From assembly GCA_030386875.1 (NCBI GenBank), contig CM059576.1:14078058-14142057 (forward strand): a stretch of DNA of 64,000 bases, in the 5' to 3' direction. Origin of the DNA: Morinoia aosen. Lineage: Eukaryota; Arthropoda; Malacostraca; Amphipoda; Talitridae. Each line of letters starts with the position of its first letter. The first letter of the stretch is position 1. A program made the translations under genes and the position numbers. Below are positions 33,046 through 43,975 of this stretch, one piece after another. The notes under the pieces are model-generated. The model was not told the DNA's origin and did no database searches. It was given only the letters and a program-made list of their open reading frames with translations.

Positions 33046-33510
33046 AGTTATAAATTAGTTGAAGCCTCCCTAGCCCCAACAAAGGAGAGCCAAAAGGAGA
33101 AATAAAGAAGGCACTGCTTAGTATAGAGTTTAAGTATTATACTAGATATGTTAGTTCAAGTCTTCCTTTGCCCAACATAGGTGTTCTGATGGGTAGAAAG
33201 TTGGAGGCAGCATTAAGTTTGGAGTTGAGGCAACAAGGAGTCTACACACAAGGTCTGCTGTCACACAGGGTCACCTGCATACATACAAGAACAGCAAGGA
33301 AAAAAGTTTAAGAAACAAAATCAAAGTTGAAGAAAAAAGTTATGGATATTGAAAAAAAAAGCAGTAACTGAAAAAAACCTATAACAAAATGAAATTATTC
33401 TATTTTAATAAAAAGAATACCTTCCTAACTTCAAGCTTGGGACCTGAAAATCCCTCCAGGAAGCAATAAATACCATAGACACAGAAGTTGTATCCTCCTG
33501 AGATGACAGA
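33046..33510 (+). repeat. dispersed repeat R1, two partial copies in tandem
   Basis: 33,046-33,135 is the first third of R1 (AAGCCTCCCTAGCCCCAACAAAGG, GAAGGCACTGCTTAGTATAGAG). 33,150-33,505 is a second, longer diverged copy ending ACAGAAGTTGTATCCTCCTG. Confidence 0.6.
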
Positions 33511-33859
33511 TACTTTCAACTGTTTACTTTATTTCATATACATCTTTTTAGAGTCTCTTCCACAGCAAAGCCCAACAGCACTATGTGGATATACTCTTGC
33601 AGTTTTATAAGGATTTTAAGATTCCAGACCTTAAAAATTGAAACTATTACACATCCTATTTACCAACCTGGGTCACTCCAGCAGGCAAAGAACCTCCAGC
33701 CACATGCATCAGGACAATCACAGTCAGGCACTCACAATCACTATCAACTAATCTTCAACTGTTAGTCATCTTCTGAAATACTGGTGCACCACACTTTCAA
33801 CTCCATTTATTTACCTAGTTTTTTACTAACATCTAACATTCCTTCCCCTTGCTTCTGAA

Positions 33860-34030
33860 TTCATTGCTTCCTTCCCCAAAAATTCCTTTTTGATTTCCCC
33901 ATAAGGCCAAACCACTTCAACACACAGCAGTTCACAGTTTTTGCCACCCTTTCCACATTTGTCATACTTACCTCATTAATTTCCCTATCCCACAATGTCA
34001 CTCCAGCCATTCTGTGCGTGCACTTCTTTA
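33860..34030 (-). pseudogene. short remnant of a non-LTR reverse-transcriptase C-terminus
   Basis: A minus-strand frame reads RMAGVTLWDREINEVS, then about 20 residues on VLKWFGLMGKSKRNFWGRK. This resembles the end of retrotransposon polymerase ORFs (RMAGVxxxDRxxNE ... VLKWFGHVxRM). It is very short and isolated, so the call is tentative. Confidence 0.4.
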
Positions 34031-34179
34031 ATACATGCCCTCAATGCAAGGCGTCCACAATGCGCTTGCTGAATCAGCAATATTCCTCATATAAATTAAG
34101 GTGCGGGGCATTCAACGCCGCATTTGGTCTGCATCCCACTCTGTAACAACATTGCTATCAGTAAACGTCAAAGTTCTAA

Positions 34180-35679
34180 AAATGTTTCTCTAACCCTTGG
34201 TCCTAACATAGGTGGCCAGAGAGTTGACGAACCCACAAAATTAAAAAGATAAAATTGAGAAATCAAGAAGATATCAAATTTGATGAGAAACCTACAGAAG
34301 TTTGAGAAGAAGATTCAGTGCCTTCAGCAAATCAAAACAGCAGAGTAGACATAACTACTTAACTGATAACTGATAACTACAGAGAAATCAAGAGAATTAC
34401 TGTGAAGATCGTCTGTTGAAGACAAGAATGATAACATCCAAGAAGAGGATCTGCAGACAGCAACAAGAAACAAAGAATACGGACTGCGCATACGGAAAGG
34501 GTGACTACAGAGCTAAGAACTACATCTACGGGTTGTCAGCCGAGTATAGCTACATTATCTTTGCGCAGCAGACGAAGCAGGGACTGTGCATTGCCTACAA
34601 CGACTGCAGAGATCGTGACATTGTGCAACAACTAAAACTACAATTCAAGATAAATAAAGCAGCAACAGTTAATTGTTATAATTGATACAGTAGTGTTGCA
34701 ACCTAGATATTTGTTGTGCGTGAGGCAGACAGCAAGCAGCGGCAGAGGTATAGTTTTTGCCAGGCAGTTTTTTGCATTAGCCAGTGCACGTAGGCATCAA
34801 GGCCAAACAAAGGCTGCACTTGCAGTGAGTGTAAGCAGTGTATTCAATAACCCCTAGACATGAGCTGTTTTTAAGAGTTTAGGACAGTTGTCTTCTAAAG
34901 TGAGTGGTGCTATTTTATTGGAGTGTTGCTATAACTAAGTGATTTAAGTAATTTTGAATTGTTTAGTCACTGTTGTATAAATTTGTGCTTGAGCAACCGT
35001 TAAACTCAGTTGAGCAGTGATATTATATTAGTAATACCTAGACACCAAACTAGTAATGTACCTATGCCTGGAATTTCAGTAACCAGCGCGCTTAGAACGA
35101 GTACAATGACCACCACGGTTATTTTTCTGGTGTGGATTTATTGGCGAAAGGGACATAGGTACCCTTAAATGCCTTTAGTGGCCTGTACAACATGTAGGTC
35201 ATGTAATGCTACCTGTAATTTGAGCAAAGTGGTCAGTTGCAAACCATGCTCTTTACAAGTAATTCCTGCTTGTTTGTAGGCAAGAAGGACATTTTTGGGG
35301 TGACTATATTTTGGATATTTGTTGTGCCATTTTTAAAATTCATAGTTGATTTTTTTGCTGGTTGCGTCTGGTAGGATGTTGCTGGTGGGAAGTGCGTTCC
35401 AATTTGCCCAAAGGTAATGCTGAAGACCTTTGTAAAATTCAATGTTCTAGCATTTGAGTATAAATATAGTTTGAGATACTACGGATCAAGGGATACATTA
35501 TTGAGAGAACAATTTGCTGTGTTGAGAGACCAGGAATTGAAAGATAGTTTTCAACTACTGCTTACCAGGCTTAGGACTAAGCCTTGCAAGAGAAATAATA
35601 ATGATGAAATCTGAAGTAATGATGAGGAAATAATGATGAAATATGATGTGGCAATTGATGTGTTGAGAAATGTCATGTG
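34180..35679 (+). other. unclassified, possibly decayed retroelement leader and coding
   Basis: Contains an 89-residue ORF at 34,416-34,685 (many Gln/Lys/Tyr) and a Cys-rich frame at 35,175-35,275 with C-x2-C-x2-C-x3-C and a following C-x2-C. A further ORF at 35,417-35,614 contains LLREQFAVLRDQELKDSFQL. Similar decayed frames resume on the other side of the Gypsy insertion at 47,524. I cannot assign a family. Confidence 0.3.
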
Positions 35680-35683
35680 ACTT

Positions 35684-36941
35684 TGTTAGGGCACGGAGGC
35701 AAGTCTGTCACCCTGAACACAGGCTAAAGGTCCCGGTAAGGCCAGTATAGTACCGACACAGTTAGGAAAACAGAAAACTCAAGCAATAATTAACAAAATA
35801 TAATGAGGGAACCAAAAGCAACCATAAAGTACGAACCTAAGGAAGCAAACAAAATTATCACGTTAACTGAATAACACCATGACACATAACTGAATAAACA
35901 CGAGTGAAAACTAAATAGAAGTGGCTAATAAATGAGAGTACTGCTGGCTACCAAAAGAAAGATAACACAACTCAGCACTTGCAGTAACTAAAGGTGAACA
36001 AAACTGAGGGCAGAGTAAACTTGAGGATGGCCAGCTGGTTGAAAACTAAGGGTAATCTTGGCGGCGAAAAGCTTGAATGGAACAAAAGGTGAGCGGAGAC
36101 AATCATGGACCGAGGTTGAACTGGAGAATGGAGAAACCCAGGATCGACGGCAGACTTGTAGCTAAGTGCAGAGCTCGGCAAGAAGGCAAGATCAAGCTAC
36201 GGGTGACGCGTCGGGTAGTTTTCATGGGTTGTCACGACCCAACAGGGCCCTCTTCCAGGACGGAGGCCACTCAGCTTACCTCTTACAGGACAGGCTTACT
36301 ACAGCGAGATACCAGACCCACACTCCAGCTTCTCCAGGACAGTGCAGGGGCAGGAAGAGACTCTGATAGCCTCTGGGCAGCACAGCTCCTGGCCTCCACT
36401 CCACACTTGCTGCTCTGAAGTCACAAAATACCAAACAATAACCTACAGCCTCCTTGGAGATGCTAATACCTCATATGTAAAAGTTCATGAACCGTAGAGA
36501 GTTAAATACATGAACCTGTGTTAATGCAAGAAACAATAGAAAAACATGTAGCTAACATAAACAAATCTTATCCGTTACCGTGAAATAACCACTAAGAACA
36601 ACATAAATATCATGACAATTACTGTTTAATGACACTAGCTAGCTACCAATTCTCTCTTACTTATTTTATACTATTTACAGAACCTAACTTGGGACAGAGA
36701 TGAATGACTCACCTGATAAAGAGCCTTTCCAGGCAGGTAATCTTTAGTAGTAGCTATAGGAGTACAGTAGCTAATAATCACGCAAAATGTTGCACCAGAA
36801 CTCTCAGTTTTGAATTAACTATTATTTACCGTTTTGATCATAACTGTGGGAAAACAAAAAGAATGCTTAATTCAAAGGAAACAATGAGCACAATGTGACT
36901 TATTCAGACAATAAATACCAGGTAAATCTCATTTCCTAACA
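35684..36941 (-). repeat. Gypsy 3' LTR
   Basis: Direct repeat of 46,262-47,519, same length. Begins TGTTAGG on either strand and ends CCTAACA, a perfect 7-bp terminal inverted repeat. Small ORFs in it recur in the other LTR only because the sequence is duplicated. Confidence 0.95.
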
Positions 36942-36955
36942 TTCCTCCCCCCCAA
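36942..36955 (-). promoter_or_regulatory. polypurine tract
   Basis: On the minus strand, GGGGGGGAGGAA directly abuts the 3' LTR, the usual primer position for plus-strand synthesis in LTR retroelements. Confidence 0.85.
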
Positions 36956-37269
36956 GTGCCTACCATATAATGGGAGCACTTAATTCTAATGACTTGTTTA
37001 CTACATATGTCATGCATCTCTGTCCCTTACATATACTCCTACCCTATCATTCTACCTTGTGCACATTACGGCGCCTAATACATCCAGTTAATACCTACCT
37101 AATAGCAATATTTACAACCATTCAGAACAGGGTTTTTTAACAGGTCAACAAATCAGAACACAATTCAACTTCAGAACAATGAATGCTCAACAGGATAAAT
37201 TAGACAGCAGTCCACCAGCCGGTTCAAACAAACGACCCTTACAGAAGTGATCTCTGGCCAGAAAACACA

Positions 37270-38370
37270 TCACAGAGTGGGACTGTACAACAGCGACTGA
37301 CGGGTAAGACTATGTCTCCGCAGTGATGCAAGACGTTCAGTCCTCTGGCGTCTGTGTTCCTCGATTGACAAGCGGGCACTTACAATTATCCGGCGCAATG
37401 CAGTAAGGTTACTTGAGTGCTGCTGATCGGCAAACCCTTCGAACAAGGAATCTGTGTCCGTCACAGGCTGAAAATCGACTCCACCGGGACTATCCTCTCG
37501 CACGCTAGCCATACCACCACTTGAGTTGCGAGTTCCATCAAGCTGGAGTGTAATACCCAAATTCCCGGAGCTCACATTTTCTTCTTGTGGGCCAGTAACT
37601 TCCCCCACAATACTCAAGCAGTCACTAACAGTCCCCTCGAAATCCTCCAGTACATTCTCCACTGCTTTCTCAGCACTGCTGACATTGCTCACAACCTCAT
37701 CACCAGGAGAAGTGTCGTCCACTGGAAACAGAATACGAGGAAGAGTGCCTTGTGCTGGGGGTATTGAATGCCAAAGGTGATCCGCAGGAATCCGGCCTGT
37801 GCACGGGAACTTGTTCAGGTCTTCCACAAGAAGCTCTCTAGGAGATTGGAAGGGTAGCTGCTGTCGCTTAGGCTTGCCCTTTTGTGCACCAGTGGTAACC
37901 ACAGGACCGGTAACAGTGTGCAATGGGCTCTCAGGTCTGATCACCGTTTCAACTGGAGAATCCGAGGACTCCGAACAACTGGATAGAACAAAATGAAAAC
38001 CAGAAATACCACCATCCAAATCTGAGTCACTTGACTCCGCAACAGGAAGCAAAGGAGATGCAGAAAACTTCTGGAAACTAATATGGTCAGTCAGGTACTT
38101 GGAAGCTGAATGGAAAGGTTTTATCTGCTTGTAATGGACTGATTTAACAAGCCGCTCACCACTTGACAGGAGTTTCTCAATAACATAAGTCACTCTGTTT
38201 TCATGAGCATTGACTATTGTAAAGGGCCCGTCATACAAAGGCTTGAGCTTATTAGTTGTGAGTTTGGCAGGGTAGTGGATTTTCCTCAAAACAAGTTGCC
38301 CCACCCTGAAAGGAACAAAACTTGGATGGCCTTCATGCCACTTTTCCCCAACAGTTGTGGGTACCAGCGG
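37270..38370 (-). pseudogene. pol C-terminal part: integrase tail and Ser/acidic extension
   Basis: In frame with the preceding integrase core but separated from it by the TAA at 38,371-38,373. It begins PLVPTTVGEKWHEG, then VGQLVLRK and KLKPLYDGPFTIV, the C-terminal integrase fold with its conserved DGPF. A tail of roughly 280 residues follows, rich in Ser, Glu and Pro, and ends in a basic Arg-rich segment (about 37,285-37,400). The tail resembles nothing I know; a role in nuclear targeting or chromatin would be a guess. No transmembrane segment is seen, so it is not an envelope. Confidence 0.75.
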
Positions 38371-38718
38371 TTAGTTCAAGGAAACATGAGCTTCCTTCAA
38401 CAAATACTCTGAAGGTGACATCTGTAGGGCACGATGCAATGTATGATTATAAATCATGACAGCACGGGATAAATGAAGGTCCCATGACGAAATGTCATCA
38501 ACCAGACCGCGCAAAACTTTCGCAATGGTTCGATCGACACGTTCCACACCTCCATTAGATGATGGGTGGTATGGAGTGGAGTATGTGTGTGTAACACCTA
38601 GTTTAGCAAGAAGTTCATTGAAGATAGAAGCGATGAACTCAGGCCCTTTATCTGAAAGTAACCGCTCAGGACATCGTGGATGGAACAACTCTGTGCTCAA
38701 AAGCATCAGAGACAGCAC
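38371..38718 (-). pseudogene. integrase core, frameshifted segment
   Basis: Contains the second Asp (LLSDKGPEF) and the Glu (GGVERVDRT), 35 residues apart, matching the D,D-35-E integrase signature. The first Asp lies in the upstream frame (SVDLIDFP, near 38,827). The two frames overlap at 38,666-38,718, so a small indel lies in this overlap. The segment ends at TAA 38,371 right after EAHVSLN, where coding similarity clearly continues. Confidence 0.85.
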
Positions 38719-39391
38719 GAGATGTCTTGCTCCTCAAGGGCACAGCAGCTAGCCACTTTGTATGCTGGTCAACTATCATAAGTACAGTGACATTACCTCG
38801 GGGACTTTTGGGAAAGTCTATGAGATCCACTGACACAAGTTCAAAGGGTAGAGAAGTGCCGATTTTTAGAATGGGCGGAAATGATGGCTGAGATGAGATC
38901 TTGTAGAGCTGACAGTGCATGCAAGAGGAACACACATCCCTAGCAACAGAATCGACACTAGGATGCCAAGCTCTTGCCCCAATTGCCGCAACAAGCTTGT
39001 GCCTTCCAATGTGCGCCATCTGGTGGTGCAAGGTTACAGCTAGCTCAACCAGAAAGGAAAACGTCACAACAGGAACTCTGCTAGCAGAGCCGGCAAACCA
39101 AACTATGCCATGAGTAATGGTAAACTTATCCCCGTACCGGCGGAATGGTCTAAGGCAAGGAGCCGTCCACAAACGCAAATCAACCTTCTCTAGCACCATT
39201 TTGTGCAGCTTCCTCAGAGCAAAGCTGCTCCTCTGGAGAGCCTCAATATCCTCAGAACCAAGACCAGGAAGACAAATCAGCTCATGACTAAAGCAAAACA
39301 GTAAAGAGATTTCCCCTCGCTGAGCCAATGGAAATGAACAACTTTCACCTGCAAATACAAAGGAATACGTCCACAATACAAAGTTGAGGGC

Positions 39392-39700
39392 CAAACTGAT
39401 GCTCTGCATGAAATTAATTCCCAGAAGGAAGCAAAATGGGATACTCTGCTCCGGAACAACTGCAAAAGGGTAGACTCCCTCAAGTTCTTTACAACCCAAG
39501 GTCACTGGTAAACTGACAACCCTCAGCACTCTTGCCGAGCTACCACCAATCCCATTCAAAACTACCTCGTGGGGTATTTCACAGTCCTCCACTTGCACTC
39601 CGTCTGACAACAAGGACAGATAAACATCCTCACGCATGAGACTCACCTGAGCCCCAGTATCCAGAAGAGCACAACGGGACACACCACCAACAAGAACCGT
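39392..39700 (-). other. second aspartic-protease-like domain within pol
   Basis: Pol residues about 1003-1105. Layout repeats that of the first protease: a strand leading into ALLDTGAQVSLM (catalytic Asp-Thr-Gly-Ala), a glycine-rich NGIGGSSARV flap-like region, then FCFLLGINFM. The spacing from DTGA to LLG is 78 residues, against 68 in the first copy. All motif residues are intact, so it may fold. It lies between the OTU-like domain and integrase, not the normal site for a Gypsy protease. Confidence 0.75.
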
Positions 39701-39871
39701 AGTGGAACATGCAACAGACTTCTGGCAACCACATGAGTTAAGGGCTGCACACGTATCAATCTCCAGGTCGCCAATCATGTCATCTCCAGAATCATCACTT
39801 GAACAATCCCAATGCTCAGTCACAGGAATGAAAGCAGCAGGACCCAGGGATGGAGATGGTCTGTAGCTCAC

Positions 39872-40264
39872 ACTCTCACACACTGGGTTATAGTGAATAC
39901 AAGCCAATAATTGAAGATGAACTCTCCTACTCGGATCATGTGAGAGAGTGGTAAACGAATGAATCACAGGTCTCTCCATGCCACAATGAACCCAGACTTC
40001 AAGACCATACAGAGCAGAGAACACAGTCAACACTTCCTCCCTGAGTAGATGACCTGGACTCTGCATGAGAACCACATCCCGGCGACAGTGTTTACTCATG
40101 GAGACCCTGTACTTGGCTGGATTTTTAAGAAGCTCCCCCACAAGAGCAGCTCTAAGTTCCGAGTGTGATGAAGGTAGAATCAGGTCTGGATCTCTGTGGC
40201 ACTGATGATGCTCGAGAACATGCATGAGGCTAATGAGCACTGAGTCTCCCCCGCCTGGAACCGC
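39872..40264 (-). other. OTU-like domain within pol, catalytic Cys replaced by Ser
   Basis: Pol residues about 815-945. The order matches OTU deubiquitinases: a GGGDSVLISLMHVL start where active members have DGxCLFRA, then HSELRAALVGELLKN, then HLLREEVLTVFSALYGLEVWV, and a C-terminal LACIHYNPV with the catalytic His. The nucleophile position reads Ser (TCA at 40,241-40,243), so peptidase activity is unlikely unless Ser substitutes. If derived from an active ancestor it would have cut ubiquitin-like chains or processed the polyprotein. Assignment is from motif order alone. Confidence 0.65.
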
Positions 40265-42681
40265 CCGTAGAACCTTCAGCCCTCTCGGAAGATACTCCGG
40301 ATCAAGAAGATCTGCTACTTGGGGGTCACAAGCAGGTAGGCGAGACAGGTAGTCAGCAGCCATGTTCTCTGGACCTGGGCAGTACTGGATCTCAAAGTTG
40401 AATTCCTCCAACTCTCTCAAGGTGCGGCAGATGCGCGAGCTTTGGCTGGACATGTTTCGTAGGTAAAGTAATGGCCTGTGATCAGTATGGAGTATAAATG
40501 GAACACCATACAGGAACGACTTGAAGCTCTTGATGCCCCATCTAATGGCAGCAAGCTCCCGGTCAATAGTAGAGTAGCTCCTCTGAGCAGGGTTGAACGA
40601 CATGGAGTTGTACGCAATGACACAACTGCAGTCCCCCTGTCGCTGCAACAAACATGCTCCGGCTCCAGTTCCCGATGCGTCAACAAAAAGTTCCAGTTTT
40701 GAGCTACCAGGTCTATAATCTGGGAAAGACAAGAAAATGTCCTTCTTCATGAGCTCTTTGAGTTTTGTAAACGCAGCTTCCATGGGCTCAGTCCACTTTA
40801 GCTTCTGCTTCTTAGCACCTCCGGTTAGAGACGAAAGCGGTTGTGCGATAATGGAACAATGAGGTACAAACTTTCGCTGGAAGTTAACGAGGCCTAGAAA
40901 CTGACGCAGCTGCCCAACTGTTTCTGGTTTGGGAAATCTCTCCACCTGGTCTACATACTCAGGAGCCTTCTGCAATCCAGAGCTACTGACAATATGCCCC
41001 AAGAAGGGAACACTCTGCTGAAACCAGTTACACTTGGAAGGCCTGACCTTAATGCCATACCGACGGAGGGTCTCAAGAACTCTGCCAACCAACACCAAAT
41101 GCTCCTCAAAGCTTCTGCTCATTATCAGGATGTCATCAATATAAACAATGACTTGGCGGTTGGGAAACCCACTCAAAACGGCCTGCATCTCACGCTGGAA
41201 AGCAGCAGGGGCATTCCTCAACCCAAAGCTTAACCGCTTGAATTGATAGTGGCTACGGGCAGTTGAGAAGGCAGTGAGCTCTCTGCTCTCTTCAGCCAAT
41301 GGAATCTGGTAATAACCCTTGACAAGGTCTAGCGTGGTAAAATAACTCATGCCATGAAGGTTGAATACCATGTCATTGAGGCTTGGCATGGGAAACCGAT
41401 CAGGCTTAGTGACGGCATTCAGCTTGCGGTAGTCGATGCAGAGGCGGATTGAGACATCTTTTTTCCGGATTGGAACAACTGGAGAAGACCAGGGGCTCTT
41501 GCTTGGCTCAATTATGTCCAAAAGCTGAAGCTCGTCACACTGCTTCTCAATGGATTCGGTGATGGGCTCCGGAAAGCGACGCGGCTTCTGACAGATCGGG
41601 GCACGGTCATACAGCTCAATGCGGTGCTCAGTGATTGAAGCTTTACCTACGTCAGTGTCACCCTTACTCAGAACTCCAGCTCGATCAGCTAACATCTGAA
41701 GAACTTCCGACTTCTGATCAAGGGACAAAGCTGGCAGTGAAATTTCCCTGGCCAATGTCTCAGAGCACCAATCACCATCACCAGTACCATCAGAACTTGA
41801 GTCAGGAACTGTCAAGTGAAACACTGAAGAAACAGTACCAATTTGGCTGCCACTCTTGATGCTAGATGACCCATATCTAAATGAAGCTGAATTTCCAAGG
41901 AGAACCCTGGCATGACCACCGACAAAATTCAGAATTCCAGGCAAGGTTGCAATGGATTCACCACGTCTATCAGGGCATCCTTCAAAGTACAGGTCCTCAT
42001 TACAAACACCAAGAGAGCTCCCAGACAACTTAACCTCAACCAATGACTGCAAACCTTTTGTGAGTCTACAATCCTGAGCAGCATAAACAGGAATACTAGT
42101 CAGAACCACCGTATCCACATGACCTGACTCAGACAAGTACACTTGGCTGCTGCCCTCAGAATGCTGTTGCAAAATGGAACAATTTGAGGAGTTAACCACA
42201 AATTTGTTAGCAGACAGGAAATCAACACCAAGTAAAATATCCCGAGACAAAGAATCATCAGGTAAAACAACAAATGAGAAGGGCTTCAGGTCAAGACCCT
42301 GAGAAACAAGCTGCAAAGTTACCGTGCCAACAGAATGAACAGAACCACCGAGCCCCCTAATGTCACAATTAGTGGGCCGCATAACAATGTCCTCAGGAAG
42401 AACACTGTGTCGGACCAAGCTGATGTTAGCACCAGAATCAACAAGAGCAGTAAAGGATACTTGGTTCCAAGATACTGACAAGAACATAAGTTCAGCAGGT
42501 TTTAGGCTGGCTAAATTAACAGCTAGAGCATGAGGTGAAGCTGAAGACAAGGACGAACTCTCAGGCTCACCCTGATCCGAACTAGCTTCTGAACAACTCG
42601 ACGCTGGGGACTCAACAGTCCTAGGTTCTACACAGCTAGCAGGAACAAGTGTTTTATCAGTGTGGGTGCTTTTGTAGGTCT

Positions 42682-43975
42682 CTAACTCCGGGGTGAGCCC
42701 CTCCACGCCGGAGCAAGGGGGTTTAAAGGAACCTGATTAGCGCCTGATAATGGACAATACTGTGCGGCACCACCTGTAACTTCTGGCAACCTATGACCAT
42801 TCAAAGAACCTCCAAGCTGCTCCATTGAGCAGGACTCAAATGCGCTTCCAATACCCTGCTGACAATCAGAACCCAGAGCAGAATCATCAAAATGAACACG
42901 AGGTCGTTGGAGAAAACCTGAACGTTGGGCAGTTCCCACTGAACGGCTTCTAGCAGCACGACGATTAGGACAAGTTGCCACTCGGTGGTGAGCTGAACCA
43001 CAAACAAGACACAAGTTCAAGAGGCGACGACACTCACGACGAGTATGACCATTCCTGGTACAGTAGTCACACTTAACAGCTGCAGCCTGGGCTTCTGGGC
43101 TGGGTCTCAAGTGCTGCAAGAACACTCCAGGCTCAGAACATGAAGGAGTAGGATGCACAATAGAGCGATTATTCCTTCTGCTACGTGTAGAAGGCAGCAA
43201 AGGTGCATCACCATAAAAAGCAGAATGGTCCTCATACTGTGTGATGGCATCTGTCCTCTGTGCCCTGGTCTGGACAGGGCTAGCAACAGTCCAAGCAGTC
43301 TGTTCCACACAGTCACTTGACTCCTCGGTGGTAAGAGCCTCCTCATACCCACCTACCAGGGTAACTATCTGGGACCACTTCATTTTGGGGTGGCCCATAG
43401 TCTTGGTCAGGCTCACGGCACTCTTGACCTGCCTCCGAAACTTGTGTGGAATACTTTTCAGGAATTTATCGAGGAGTGTCTGGCTGATCTCAGGGTTCTT
43501 CTTAGGAAAAGCAAGCAAGAAGAGGTTCTCAAGACGAGGTGCAAATAATCGGACAGATTCCCCTGGTTTTATACAAGCCTGTGCAAACATTGCTTTGCTG
43601 CCACTCTCTCTCTTCTCCTTTGAGCCTTGATTCCACTTCCAGAGTTTTTTCTTGATGCCTTGGTAAGAGTCGGTGGGAGAGCGGTGGGCCAAGAAGGCTT
43701 GACGGACACGACCAGTAAGGAACCTACTAAGCTTGGCAACCCACATAGAGTCATTACCTCTGTAGGAATGGCTGCAATATTCCTCAAAATCCTTGAGGAA
43801 TGCACTGAGAGATTGTCCAGTAGAGGCATCATACGGCTCAGGCTTAGGGACAGTTCTGGTGTCAAGTCTTTCTAAGGCCTGAAGTAGCCGCTCATCCATC
43901 GAAGCATTAATGGACTTTATTTTTTTCAGGACAGCTGCTGAAGCTTTGCCTCCCACTGCGGGGCGGGATAATGAT
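42682..43975 (-). pseudogene. Gypsy gag, 3' part
   Basis: Capsid and nucleocapsid part of Gag. Retrotransposon-gag-like segment from about residue 35 to 205 (FLKDFEEYCS, WVAKLSRFLTGRVRQAFL, PGESVRLFAPRLENL, LLDKFLKSIP; numbered from codon 43,956). Two CCHC zinc knuckles of the C-x2-C-x4-H-x4-C type lie at 296-309 and 316-329. There is no native start codon: the frame runs open into the solo LTR at 43,975 and continues in phase beyond it at 45,376. It stops at TAG 42,682-42,684, just after the frameshift stem-loop, and overlaps pol by 46 nt counted from the slippery site. Confidence 0.92.
42686..42727 (-). promoter_or_regulatory. -1 ribosomal frameshift signal (gag-pol)
   Basis: Slippery heptamer T TTA AAC at 42,727-42,721, in the correct gag phase (codons TTA AAC). 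A 7-nt spacer (42,720-42,714) is followed by a stem: CTCCGG (42,713-42,708) pairs with CCGGAG (42,691-42,686), and GTG (42,706-42,704) pairs with CAC (42,695-42,693) across one C-C mismatch, leaving an 8-nt loop. The pol frame is -1 relative to gag and open from the heptamer. The gag stop follows the stem directly. Confidence 0.88.

Larger units (their letters stand above)
38666..42727 (-). pseudogene. Gypsy pol: PR, RT, RNase H, OTU-like, second PR-like, integrase N-terminus
   Basis: Polyprotein frame entered from gag by -1 frameshifting at 42,721-42,727. Residues are numbered from codon 42,706. Aspartic protease: ALVDSGA at 87-93 and LLGVDFL at 158-164. Reverse transcriptase: about 370-560, with FTTLDLVKGY and YIDDIL at 522-527. 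RNase H: LFVDAS at 673, ELAA at 717, TDH at 741, NMAADYLSR at 781. OTU-like: about 815-945. Second protease-like: about 1003-1105 with LLDTGA. Integrase: zinc-binding H-x3-H (1228, 1232) and C-x2-C (1262, 1265), first catalytic Asp 1294. The frame is lost near 38,700. It copies the element RNA and integrates the cDNA when intact. Confidence 0.93.

Noticed and set aside
36077-36418. 113-residue ORF, repeated at 46,706-46,996
   Set aside because: Lies entirely in the Gypsy LTRs, duplicated only because the LTRs are, with no recognisable domain.
37270-38304. Envelope gene of an errantivirus-like element
   Set aside because: The frame is continuous with integrase, has the DGPF motif at its start, and has no signal peptide or membrane segment.
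43241-43630. 129-residue plus-strand ORF
   Set aside because: Antisense to the gag frame, which carries zinc knuckles and a capsid-like region.
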